A stretch of 59,609 nt of DNA from Pseudomonadota bacterium (GTDB lineage: Bacteria; Pseudomonadota; Alphaproteobacteria; Rhizobiales; Hyphomicrobiaceae), in assembly GCA_023423275.1 (NCBI GenBank), contig JAFAFW010000032.1, positions 1 to 59,609 on the forward strand, written 5' to 3'. Positions 27,200 through 35,299 of the stretch are shown piece after piece (within the stretch, counting starts at the first letter, position 1; the number at the start of each line of letters is the position of its first letter). The position numbers and the translations under genes are program-made. The notes under the pieces are model-generated. The model did not search any database. It was not told the origin of the DNA and saw nothing but the letters and a program-made list of their open reading frames with translations.

Positions 27200-28156
27200 A
27201 TGAGTCCCTTGCAGAATACTCCCGTCCTGATTGCCGACGCTCCCCGCGATAACTGGGTGGACCGGTACGCGCCCGCAGCGATCCATCCCTATCTCAAGCT
27301 GGCGCGTTTCGATCGGCCGATCGGCGCCTGGCTGCTGCTGTTCCCGTGCTGGTGGTCGCTGGCACTGGCCGAGCTGGCACGCGGGCGGGCCTATCCGGAT
27401 CTCTGGTATCTGTTGCTGTTTGCGATCGGCGCCTTCGTCATGCGCGGAGCCGGCTGCACTTATAACGACATCGTCGACCGGGACTACGACGGACGGGTGC
27501 AGCGCACGGCCAGCCGCCCGATTCCATCGGGCCAGGTGATCGTGCGACAAGCGTTGGCTTTCGCGGTCGCGCTGTCGCTGATCGGGTTCGCCGTATTACT
27601 TCAGTTCAACACGTTCACGATCTGGCTCGGCATCGCGTCCCTGGTTCCGATCGCGATCTATCCGTTCATGAAGCGGATCACGTCCTGGCCGCAGATCGTA
27701 CTGGGTTTGACGTTCAAATGGGGAGCGCTGGTCGGCTGGGCGGCCATCTACGGCGAACTCACCCTCGCGCCGATCGCTCTTTACGCGGGCTCGGTTCTCT
27801 GGACCATCGGATACGACACGATCTACGCGCATCAGGACAAAGACGACGACGCGATCCTGGGCCTCAGGTCGACCGCGCTGCTGTTCAAGGATAAGACGCG
27901 GGACTGGGTCGGCGGCTTCTATACAGGCGCCATGGTGCTGTGGATGATCGCCGGCATGCTGGCGGGCGCGCATCTGATTTTCTTCACAGCCCTTGCGCTG
28001 GTCGGCATCCAACTGGCCTGGCAGGTCTCCACGCTCGATACCGATGATCCGCAGAATTGCCTGCGGAGGTTCCGATCGAATCGGGATGTCGGCTGGGCGC
28101 TGTTTCTGGGTCTGCTGGCCGACATGGCCATCTCGGCCCTGGCCGGGCTGGCCTGA
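27200..28156 (+). CDS. ubiA: 4-hydroxybenzoate polyprenyltransferase
   Basis: UbiA attaches the polyprenyl chain to 4-hydroxybenzoate in ubiquinone synthesis at the inner membrane. The 318 residues contain eight to nine hydrophobic segments. Two Asp-rich magnesium/diphosphate motifs are present: NDIVDRDYD at 89-97, and DKDDD at 213-217 followed by LGLRSTALLF. The ATG at 27200 gives the usual N-terminus with NWVDRYAPA. A codon 20 residues upstream is less likely. The DUF4170 gene follows after 97 bp. Confidence 0.95.
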   Translation: MSPLQNTPVLIADAPRDNWVDRYAPAAIHPYLKLARFDRPIGAWLLLFPCWWSLALAELARGRAYPDLWYLLLFAIGAFVMRGAGCTYNDIVDRDYDGRVQRTASRPIPSGQVIVRQALAFAVALSLIGFAVLLQFNTFTIWLGIASLVPIAIYPFMKRITSWPQIVLGLTFKWGALVGWAAIYGELTLAPIALYAGSVLWTIGYDTIYAHQDKDDDAILGLRSTALLFKDKTRDWVGGFYTGAMVLWMIAGMLAGAHLIFFTALALVGIQLAWQVSTLDTDDPQNCLRRFRSNRDVGWALFLGLLADMAISALAGLA

Positions 28157-28253
28157 TGCCGCGTCCCGTGTCGCACCACCGTGGCGCACTTGCCCTTCCG
28201 ATCCGCATCAGGCAACACGAGGGCTGCACAAATCACGGCAGGATTGTCAGCCC

Positions 28254-28544
28254 ATGAGCAACGCCAGCGCCCAGCCGCCCAAGCAACTCCTCCATCTCGT
28301 GTTCGGAGGCGAACTCAAGTCTCTCGAAGGCGTCGAGTTCCGCGACCTCGACAAGCTCGATATCATCGGCATCTATCCCAACTACGCGGAGGCCCATAAG
28401 GCATGGAAGGCCGCTGCCCAGCGCACGGTCGATAACGCGCAGACGCGCTACTTCATCGTCCATCTGCACCGTCTGCTGGACCCGGAGACGACGGGGGACG
28501 CATCTGCCCAACCAAAGAAGTCGGGACCGGGCGGCAGCGTCTGA
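28254..28544 (+). CDS. DUF4170 family protein
   Basis: A small cytosolic protein of 96 residues. The core LLHLVFGGELKSL ... IIGIYPNYAEAHKAWKAAAQRTVDNAQTRYFIVHLHRLL is that of DUF4170, a family I know from Hyphomicrobiales, often beside lipid A and Kdo genes. No catalytic motif is visible. The ATG has AGGA about 11 bases upstream. The msbA-like gene starts 16 bp after its stop, so the two are very likely cotranscribed. Its function is unknown; the setting suggests a helper of envelope lipid synthesis. Confidence 0.85.
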   Translation: MSNASAQPPKQLLHLVFGGELKSLEGVEFRDLDKLDIIGIYPNYAEAHKAWKAAAQRTVDNAQTRYFIVHLHRLLDPETTGDASAQPKKSGPGGSV

Positions 28545-28560
28545 TAATTCTGGAGGCCCA

Positions 28561-30357
28561 GTGCCCAAGGACAAACTCAGCGGCGCGGACAAGCGCCCCG
28601 CTCTGACACTCGATGCGCGGTCCCGTGGACTGCTGGCGCGGTTCCTGTCCGACTGGGTCTGGCCGCGCTGGCGGCAGCTCCTTCACGCGCTGATGCTCAC
28701 GGGCCTGCTGGCGGCGGCAAGTGCCAGCTATCCGATCATCATCAAGAAGTCGTTCGACTCGCTAATGACCGGCGATGAAAGCCTTTTGCCGTGGGTGCTT
28801 GGCGCGATCCTGTCGATCACGCTCATCCGAAGCATCTTCATGTATCTGCAGAATGTCGCGACGAGCCGCATCGTGCTGCGCATTTCGACCGACATTCAGA
28901 AGCGCGCCTTTGCCCGGCTGATCGCCGCTGATTTCGCCCGCATCACGCGCGATGCTCCCGGCCAGCTCATGTCGCGGCTGACCAACGATATCCAGTACAT
29001 CAACGCTGCCTGCCAATCCTCGCTGAATACCGCCATCCGCGACACCCTCTCCATCGTCGGGCTCATCGGCTCGATGTTTTATCTGGACTGGGCCCTGACA
29101 CTGATCGTGGTGTGTGTGTATCCCGCGGCTGCATTGCCGATCGCCCAGGTCAGCCGCCGCCTGCGCCGTTTCGCGAAACAAACACAGCTCGGCATGGGCG
29201 ACATGACGGCCCTGCTCGCCGAATATCTCGCCAGTGCACGGCTCATCAAGACATTCCGGCTCGAGGATTATGCCGTCTCGCGCGTCCAGGCGAGCTTCGA
29301 AGATGTCTTCCGCCTGCGCATGAAGGCTGTCAGGGCTCGTGCGCGACTAGACCCGCTGCTGGAAGTCTTGGGCGGATTTGCCGTCGCGGGCGTGGTCGCG
29401 TTCGCCTATTGGCGGATTGCCGCGGGCGGATCGACGATCGGCGACCTGATGGGCTTTCTCACCGCGCTGCTGATGGCCGCACAGCCGATCCGTGCCCTCG
29501 GCAATCTCTCCGGCCGCGTGCACGAGGGACTTTCTGCGGCCGAACGGATCTACGACCTCATCGACAACAGGCCGCAGATCATCGACAGGCCGGGCGCACA
29601 GCCGCTCCATATCTCCCGCGGCGCCATTTCCTTCCAGGACGTCGGTTTCAGCTACGATCCGGCCCAGCACATCCCGGCGTTGCAGAATCTCGTTCTCGAC
29701 GTGCCAGGCGGAAAAACCGTCGCCCTGGTCGGCCGTTCCGGCGCCGGCAAATCGACCATCATCAATCTCGTGCCGCGCCTGTTCGATATCCACGAAGGCA
29801 GCATCACGATTGATGGCCAGGATTTGCGCGACGTGACGCTGGCGTCGCTGCGCGGCGCGATCTCGATCGTCAGCCAGGAAGTCACGCTGTTCGACGACAC
29901 CATTCGCGCCAACATCGCCCTCGGCCGGCTCGACGCCACCGATGAGGAGATTTTCGCCGCAGCCGAAGCCGCCGCGGCGCATGATTTCATCCTGGCCCAG
30001 CCAGATGGCTACGACACGCGTATCGGCGATCGCGGCTTGCGCTTGTCGGGCGGGCAGCGTCAGCGGCTGGTACTCGCACGCGCCATCCTGAAAAATGCGC
30101 CCATCCTTTTGCTCGACGAGGCAACGAGCGCGCTCGACACGGAATCGGAAGCGCTGGTGCAAAAGGCGCTGGCGCTGTTCACCCGCAACCGCACGACGCT
30201 GGTTATCGCGCATCGGCTCTCGACGGTACAGAATGCAGACATCATTGCGGTTATCGATGACGGGCGGCTCATCGAACAAGGTACGCATGCCGAACTGATG
30301 GCGCAGAAGGGAGCTTACGCGCGGCTCGTCGCCTCGCAGCTTCTGCCCGCTGACTGA
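28561..30357 (+). CDS. msbA: MsbA-like lipid A exporter ABC transporter
   Basis: A half-transporter of 598 residues with an N-terminal six-helix ABC type 1 membrane domain and a C-terminal ATPase. Walker A GRSGAGKST is at 391-399, the signature LSGGQRQR at 495-502, Walker B ILLLDEATSALD near 512-523, then IAHRLS. It probably flips lipid A-core across the inner membrane, as supported by kdtA and lpxK close by. The start is GTG, with GGAGG six bases upstream. Other lipid or multidrug substrates cannot be excluded from sequence. It converges with the phosphatase gene after 5 bp. Confidence 0.88.
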   Translation: MPKDKLSGADKRPALTLDARSRGLLARFLSDWVWPRWRQLLHALMLTGLLAAASASYPIIIKKSFDSLMTGDESLLPWVLGAILSITLIRSIFMYLQNVATSRIVLRISTDIQKRAFARLIAADFARITRDAPGQLMSRLTNDIQYINAACQSSLNTAIRDTLSIVGLIGSMFYLDWALTLIVVCVYPAAALPIAQVSRRLRRFAKQTQLGMGDMTALLAEYLASARLIKTFRLEDYAVSRVQASFEDVFRLRMKAVRARARLDPLLEVLGGFAVAGVVAFAYWRIAAGGSTIGDLMGFLTALLMAAQPIRALGNLSGRVHEGLSAAERIYDLIDNRPQIIDRPGAQPLHISRGAISFQDVGFSYDPAQHIPALQNLVLDVPGGKTVALVGRSGAGKSTIINLVPRLFDIHEGSITIDGQDLRDVTLASLRGAISIVSQEVTLFDDTIRANIALGRLDATDEEIFAAAEAAAAHDFILAQPDGYDTRIGDRGLRLSGGQRQRLVLARAILKNAPILLLDEATSALDTESEALVQKALALFTRNRTTLVIAHRLSTVQNADIIAVIDDGRLIEQGTHAELMAQKGAYARLVASQLLPAD

Positions 30358-30362
30358 GGCGA

Positions 30363-31100
30363 CTATTCGCGCCTGAGGACCGTATTGACGAGGCCGTTTG
30401 CCCAGCCTTTGGCCTTGAACGAGTGAGCGAGCTCCTCAGGGTCGTAGACCGTCTCAACCCACTCGAAGAACGGCATCGGCCGTTCGGCGCTATCCTGCAG
30501 GTAGCGCTCAAGAAAATAGTCGAGGACTCCTGTATCCGCCTGCTTGATATGACCGAAGCGCCAGGAGAGTTCCTCTTTGGCTTCGGACAGCGGTACGCCC
30601 TCCTTCAGGTGGCGATAGATCGCACTCATAAGCCCGGCGCGATCCGCACCCGACTTGCAGTGCATCAGGATGGGATATTCGATACTGCCAATGAGGTCGC
30701 GCATTTCGCGGAGTTCCGATAGGCGCGGCGCGCCCCGCGAGCGCATCTTGAAATTCACCAGCGTCACGCCGTGACGGCGGCACGCCTCCTGTTCCAGCCA
30801 ATAGCTGCTGATGTCGAGAGGTCCGCGCAAATTGACGACCGTGCGCACGCCTTTCCGGGCCAGGGCCGCGATATGGTGCGGCAACGGTTGCGCAGAGCGC
30901 CACGCACATTCGCCCACCCGATGCTGATTGACATAAACCAGCCGAAAAATGCCGTGATCGAGCACAAGCATATCGAGATATGATGCGGCAGGCCCGAACG
31001 CCGACCTCACCCAGTGGGGAACGCTACGGCTCAGCTTTTCCCGCCAGCCGAGCGTGGCATGCCTCAACCAGCGGCGTACGGGTTTCGTTCGATTTGCCAT
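30363..31100 (-). CDS. PTP/dual-specificity-like phosphatase
   Basis: A 245-residue protein with the Cys-phosphatase P-loop HCKSGADR at 147-154 (nucleophile C148, R154). The preceding GVRTVVNLRGP and later GHIKQADTGVLDYF are usual in bacterial DSP-like proteins. A basic N-terminus precedes a Trp-containing segment that may touch the membrane. It sits backwards inside the lipid A cluster, between msbA and the acyltransferase-KdtA gene. A lipid phosphate, such as phosphatidylglycerophosphate or lipid A, is a candidate substrate. That is inference from context only. Confidence 0.84.
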   Translation of the reverse strand: MANRTKPVRRWLRHATLGWREKLSRSVPHWVRSAFGPAASYLDMLVLDHGIFRLVYVNQHRVGECAWRSAQPLPHHIAALARKGVRTVVNLRGPLDISSYWLEQEACRRHGVTLVNFKMRSRGAPRLSELREMRDLIGSIEYPILMHCKSGADRAGLMSAIYRHLKEGVPLSEAKEELSWRFGHIKQADTGVLDYFLERYLQDSAERPMPFFEWVETVYDPEELAHSFKAKGWANGLVNTVLRRE

Positions 31101-31266
31101 CTGGCTGCATCTGGACCAAGGATTCGCTGCAAACTGCTGATTCGGTCGCGCCCCGGCCGTTTGAATCGCGTTTGCAAAGGCTCACTATCCGCTATAGAGA
31201 CCTCGATCAAGGGGGGCAAATATTCAATCGCGTCTGCTCCCGATCACGTCAGAGGCAAGCCAGACG

Positions 31267-33294
31267 GTGGCTCGACTGCGCTTCGACAAGGCTCGCGTCA
31301 ACCGGTTTGCCGGACGCGCATTTGCGCGATACGTGAAGCTTGTCTACCGCACATCGCGTGTGGTGAGCGAGCCTGCCGATCTCAATGCCTTCGCGCAGGC
31401 CAGTCATCCGTTCATTCTGGCCATGTGGCATGGCCAGTTCATGATGCTGCCGATCGTCGATCGCGGACGTGTTCCGGTCAACAGCATGGTGGCCCGGCAC
31501 GGTGACGCCGAGTTGATCGGCCAAGTGCTCGAACACTTCGACATGGGGATGATCCGAGGTGCGGGGGCCGGTGGACGGGCGCGCGATCGCGGCGGCGCAC
31601 AAGCACTTCGGGAAGCCGTGCGGACCCTGGCAGGCGGTGAAGGCGTCGCCATGACGGCCGACGTCCCACCGGGACCGGCCCGTATTGCCGGAACAGGCAT
31701 CGTCACGCTGGCCCGCATGTCGGGACGGCCGATCGTGCCCGTAGCCGTTGCCACCAGCAGATACCGCGCCTTCAACACCTGGAGCCGGATGACGCTCAAT
31801 CTCCCGTTCGGCACACTGGCGGTGGTGACGGGTGATCCGATCTTCATCGATCGGGACATATCGGGGGACGATCTGGAGCGCGCACGGCAGCACGTTCAGG
31901 ACTCCCTCAATCGGACGACACTACGCGCTTATGAACTGGCGGGTGCCGATCCGGCGCGGGCCACGCCGCCGACGTCGGATACAACGGCACCTCCCGCGCA
32001 GCCGGGCTTCGCCCTCAAGACTTACCGGACACTTGCCGATCTCGCACGCCCTGTTGCTCCGCTTATCCTCAAAACCAGGGCCATGCGCGGCAAAGAAGAT
32101 CCCGCACGCCGCGGCGAACGCATGGGCCGCGCTAGCCGGCCCCGGCCGGAAGGCCGTCTCGCCTGGGTGCATGCCGCAAGCGTCGGCGAAACCAATGCGG
32201 TGCTGCCTCTGTTATCAGCCCTGCGGGCCAAGCGGCCAGATGTCCGGTTCCTGCTCACAACCGGTACGATCACGTCGGCTGAGGTGGCTGCACGCAGGCT
32301 GGATGCACGTGACATCCATCAGTATGTGCCGCTCGATGTACCCGAGTTCGCGAACCGCTTCCTGGATCACTGGAAGCCCGACATGGCGATCTTCACGGAG
32401 TCGGAGATCTGGCCCAATCTCCTGATCGCGACGGCGCGCCGCGAAATTCCCCTCGCTCTGGTCAATGCGCGCATGTCGAAACGCTCCTTCGCGCGCTGGC
32501 GGCGCTCACCGTCTTCCTCGCAGCCTCTCTTCAACCGCTTTGCACTGGTGTTGGCTCAGAACGCGGCGCTGGCACGGCGGTTCGGTGAACTCGGCGCGCG
32601 GAATGTTCAACCCGTCGGCAATCTGAAGATCGATGCGCCTGCGCCCCCGATCGATGCTGCCGAGCTGCAGCGGATGACTGAGGCTCTGGCCGGACGCCCG
32701 CACTTCGTCGCCGCCAGCACGCACGACGGTGAGGATGAGATCGTCGGGGCCGCCCATAAGCTGCTGACCCGGTCACATGGGAACTTCTGCACCATCATCG
32801 TGCCCCGGCATCCGGAACGCGGCAGCGATATCGTCAGCCAGATGCGCAAGCTCGGCCTGTCCGTCGCACAGCGCTCGCGCGGGGACCTGCCTGAAGCCGG
32901 AACGGATATCTACGTGGCCGATACGCTGGGCGAACTGGGAACGTTTTACGCCATGTCGCCGGTCGCGTTCATCGGCGGATCGCTGGTCCCGCATGGCGGC
33001 CAAAACCCGATCGAAGCGCTGCGCCACGCCGCGGCCGTCATAACCGGTCCGCACTGGACCAATTTCTCCGATGCCTACCGTGCGCTCCTCAAGCACCACG
33101 CCGCGCTGCAGGTCAAAACGGCAGAGGATCTGGCAAAGGCAGCGCACTCATTGCTGGGCGACGAGGTGGAGCTGGCGCGAATGCGGGCCAGCGCCCAGCT
33201 CGTTCTGGATGGGCTATCGGGCGCTCTGCAACGGACCGCCGATGCGCTGCTCCCCTTCCTGCCCGACAACGAGGGCCTGAGGCGTGCGTCTTGA
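31267..33294 (+). CDS. Fused DUF374 acyltransferase and Kdo transferase
   Basis: One open frame of 675 codons joins two enzymes usually encoded apart. Residues 1 to about 215 are a DUF374 (LPLAT-like) domain with MWHGQFMMLP near 53-62, ARHGD 76-80 and ADVPPGPARIAGTG. A Pro/Thr/Ala-rich linker at about 223-242 follows. From about 243 a full-length KdtA/WaaA begins: KTYRTLADLARPVAPL, then HAASVGE 302-308 with E308 as the expected catalytic base, TESEIWPN, PRHPERG, and GGSLVPHGGQNPIEAL. KdtA adds Kdo to lipid IVA; the acyltransferase substrate is unknown. The start is GTG with AGAGG upstream. A promoter-like TTTGCA/TATAGA pair lies at 31172-31198. It overlaps lpxK by 11 bases. Confidence 0.9.
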   Translation: MARLRFDKARVNRFAGRAFARYVKLVYRTSRVVSEPADLNAFAQASHPFILAMWHGQFMMLPIVDRGRVPVNSMVARHGDAELIGQVLEHFDMGMIRGAGAGGRARDRGGAQALREAVRTLAGGEGVAMTADVPPGPARIAGTGIVTLARMSGRPIVPVAVATSRYRAFNTWSRMTLNLPFGTLAVVTGDPIFIDRDISGDDLERARQHVQDSLNRTTLRAYELAGADPARATPPTSDTTAPPAQPGFALKTYRTLADLARPVAPLILKTRAMRGKEDPARRGERMGRASRPRPEGRLAWVHAASVGETNAVLPLLSALRAKRPDVRFLLTTGTITSAEVAARRLDARDIHQYVPLDVPEFANRFLDHWKPDMAIFTESEIWPNLLIATARREIPLALVNARMSKRSFARWRRSPSSSQPLFNRFALVLAQNAALARRFGELGARNVQPVGNLKIDAPAPPIDAAELQRMTEALAGRPHFVAASTHDGEDEIVGAAHKLLTRSHGNFCTIIVPRHPERGSDIVSQMRKLGLSVAQRSRGDLPEAGTDIYVADTLGELGTFYAMSPVAFIGGSLVPHGGQNPIEALRHAAAVITGPHWTNFSDAYRALLKHHAALQVKTAEDLAKAAHSLLGDEVELARMRASAQLVLDGLSGALQRTADALLPFLPDNEGLRRAS

Positions 33295-34339
33295 TGAGCC
33301 GTCCTGGTGGTATCGTCGTGAGCCTTCCGCACTTGCGCGCGGACTGAAACCGCTGAGCGCCGTCTATAGCTGGGCCGCACGCCGCCGCATCCTCCGCACA
33401 ACGCCTGTCCGTTCGAAACTGCCCGTCATTTGCGTAGGCAATCTCGTGGCGGGCGGCACCGGAAAAACACCGTTCACGATTGTTGTCGCTGCGGCTCTCA
33501 TCCGATCCGGCGAACGTCCCGCGATTCTCACCCGCGGCTATGGTGGACGCCACACCGGCCAACACTGGGTCGATCCGACAACCGATTCCGCCGCCGACGT
33601 CGGCGATGAGGCGTTGCTGCTGGCCGAGCATGCGCCGACGCTGGTCTCGCGAGACCGCGTCGCGGGCGCGGCCGCGATCGAGGCTGCCAAGGCGGGCTAT
33701 ACCGTCATCGTGATGGATGATGGACTGCAGAACCCGTCGCTCGCGAAGGATCTCCGGATCGCCGTGGTCGACGGGCGGCGCGGCATCGGCAATGGCCTGG
33801 TGCTTCCAGCCGGGCCGTTGCGTGCCCCGCTCGCCTTTCAGCTCGATGCCGTCGATGCTGTTCTCGTCAATCATCCGCCGGGGTCCGACGCGCCCGCCTC
33901 GACAATCACCGGCTGGCTGCAGCAGAATTTCCATGGCCCGGTACTGGAAGCGCGAACACGACCCGACGAAGACACCGAATGGGTGAAGGGAACGCGGCTT
34001 GTCGCATTCGCCGGTATCGCCAATCCGCAGCGCTTTTTCCGTCTCCTCGATGCCCTCGGCGCGGAGACCGTTGCCACATTGACGGTGCCGGATCACCACG
34101 CCTTCACCGAAAGCGACGCCGGGCGCATCCTTGCGCTGGCAAGGTCGCACAAGGCATTGCCGGTGACGACCGAAAAGGATCGCGTCCGATTGTGGGGCAC
34201 ATCGGGCCTTCGCGGCGAACTTTGGCAGCAAAGCCGTGCCGTCGGCATACGTCTCATCCTCGAAGAACGCGACTCCGGGCGGCTCGAAGCGTTGCTGAGC
34301 GCGGCCGTCGCCGCTCGTTCCGCGCGACAGTCGCGATGA
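33284..34339 (+). CDS. lpxK: Tetraacyldisaccharide 4'-kinase
   Basis: LpxK phosphorylates the 4' position of the lipid A precursor to give lipid IVA, the acceptor for KdtA. The 351 residues have the P-loop GNLVAGGTGKTPFT near 52-65, then LTRGYGGR, DDGLQNPSL and a C-terminal FPDHH-like TVPDHHAFT. The GTG start lies inside the end of the fused kdtA gene (11-bp overlap). Its stop overlaps the ATG of the next gene as ATGA, so this is one tightly coupled unit. Confidence 0.96.
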   Translation: MRLDEPSWWYRREPSALARGLKPLSAVYSWAARRRILRTTPVRSKLPVICVGNLVAGGTGKTPFTIVVAAALIRSGERPAILTRGYGGRHTGQHWVDPTTDSAADVGDEALLLAEHAPTLVSRDRVAGAAAIEAAKAGYTVIVMDDGLQNPSLAKDLRIAVVDGRRGIGNGLVLPAGPLRAPLAFQLDAVDAVLVNHPPGSDAPASTITGWLQQNFHGPVLEARTRPDEDTEWVKGTRLVAFAGIANPQRFFRLLDALGAETVATLTVPDHHAFTESDAGRILALARSHKALPVTTEKDRVRLWGTSGLRGELWQQSRAVGIRLILEERDSGRLEALLSAAVAARSARQSR

Positions 34340-35292
34340 CCGCCTCTCGCCGGTTCATCGCTTCCGGAAGCATCGGCACGGTTCTGCTCCACCTCGTCTT
34401 CGGCGCCTGCTTTCTCATGGGCCTGTCGGCCCTGACGACCGGGGCCTCGCTGTTGTGGTCGGGCGGCGTCAACCGGATCGGTGCAAGCGCAGCGGCCGGG
34501 CTGGGCTTCGTGCTGGTCACCGCAAGCGTGCTCTTCTTTCGCTTCGTCTACATCACAGGTCCTCGGGCCCGGGCCCACCGCGAACGGGCTCGTGCCCTCC
34601 ATCCGAACCGTCCGTGGATGGAGCGGCAGGATTGGGCCGCGCGGCGCGTCGTCTATTCCGATGCCTCGGCGGCTATCTTCTCGTGGATCTGGGTCATTGG
34701 CTGGTGCAGCGCGATCGGCCTGATCGTAGGCCTCAATCTGCAACGGATCAGACTGGCGTTATCGCAGTCGTGGGTGGACGTCGTTCTCGCATCCGCATTC
34801 GCGCTGGCGACGCTGGTCGGGTTGCAGATCGCCATCAAGTCAACGCTGGCGTGGTGGCGGTTCGGAAGATCAACCCTCAGGATCGACACCCTGCCCGGCT
34901 ACGTCGGAGACCGGTTTCGCGGCAAGCTGCAAACGCGACTGCGCCCTGCCGCGCGCGACAACCTTAAAATCAGTCTGGTCTGCGAAAGCGTCCGATGGGT
35001 CGATTCCGGTTTCGGCAAGAACAAGAAGCGCCGGCTGGAGGCGCGCACTCTCAGCGAGACTTCCACGCTGTTCGATGCGCGCCGTTTGTTCACCAGCCGA
35101 AACGGCGTCAACATGCCGATCGATATCGCGATCCCGCCGGATTTGCCGGGCTCATCCGCTGATGATCGCGGCAACGGCGTCCGATGGCGGCTGGCGGTCA
35201 ACGCAACGAACACGAGCAACGCGCCGTTCGCCTGCACCTTCGAGATTCCCGTCTATGATCGGCGCCGCTCCGCCAGCGACAGACGGCGATGA
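34336..35292 (+). CDS. Unknown membrane protein downstream of lpxK
   Basis: A 318-residue protein I do not recognise. It has two N-terminal membrane segments (about 13-37 and 45-66), then a charged loop with RARAHRERARALHPNRPWMERQDW. Two more segments follow (about 110-130 and 140-162). The C-terminal half, about 150 residues, looks like a beta-rich cytoplasmic or periplasmic domain (KISLVCESVRWVDSG, RWRLAVNAT, CTFEIPVYD). Its ATG overlaps the lpxK stop, so it is expressed with the lipid A genes. The C-terminal layout recalls DUF3592-like membrane proteins, but that is a guess. Confidence 0.78.
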   Translation: MTASRRFIASGSIGTVLLHLVFGACFLMGLSALTTGASLLWSGGVNRIGASAAAGLGFVLVTASVLFFRFVYITGPRARAHRERARALHPNRPWMERQDWAARRVVYSDASAAIFSWIWVIGWCSAIGLIVGLNLQRIRLALSQSWVDVVLASAFALATLVGLQIAIKSTLAWWRFGRSTLRIDTLPGYVGDRFRGKLQTRLRPAARDNLKISLVCESVRWVDSGFGKNKKRRLEARTLSETSTLFDARRLFTSRNGVNMPIDIAIPPDLPGSSADDRGNGVRWRLAVNATNTSNAPFACTFEIPVYDRRRSASDRRR

Positions 35293-35299
35293 CGCCACG

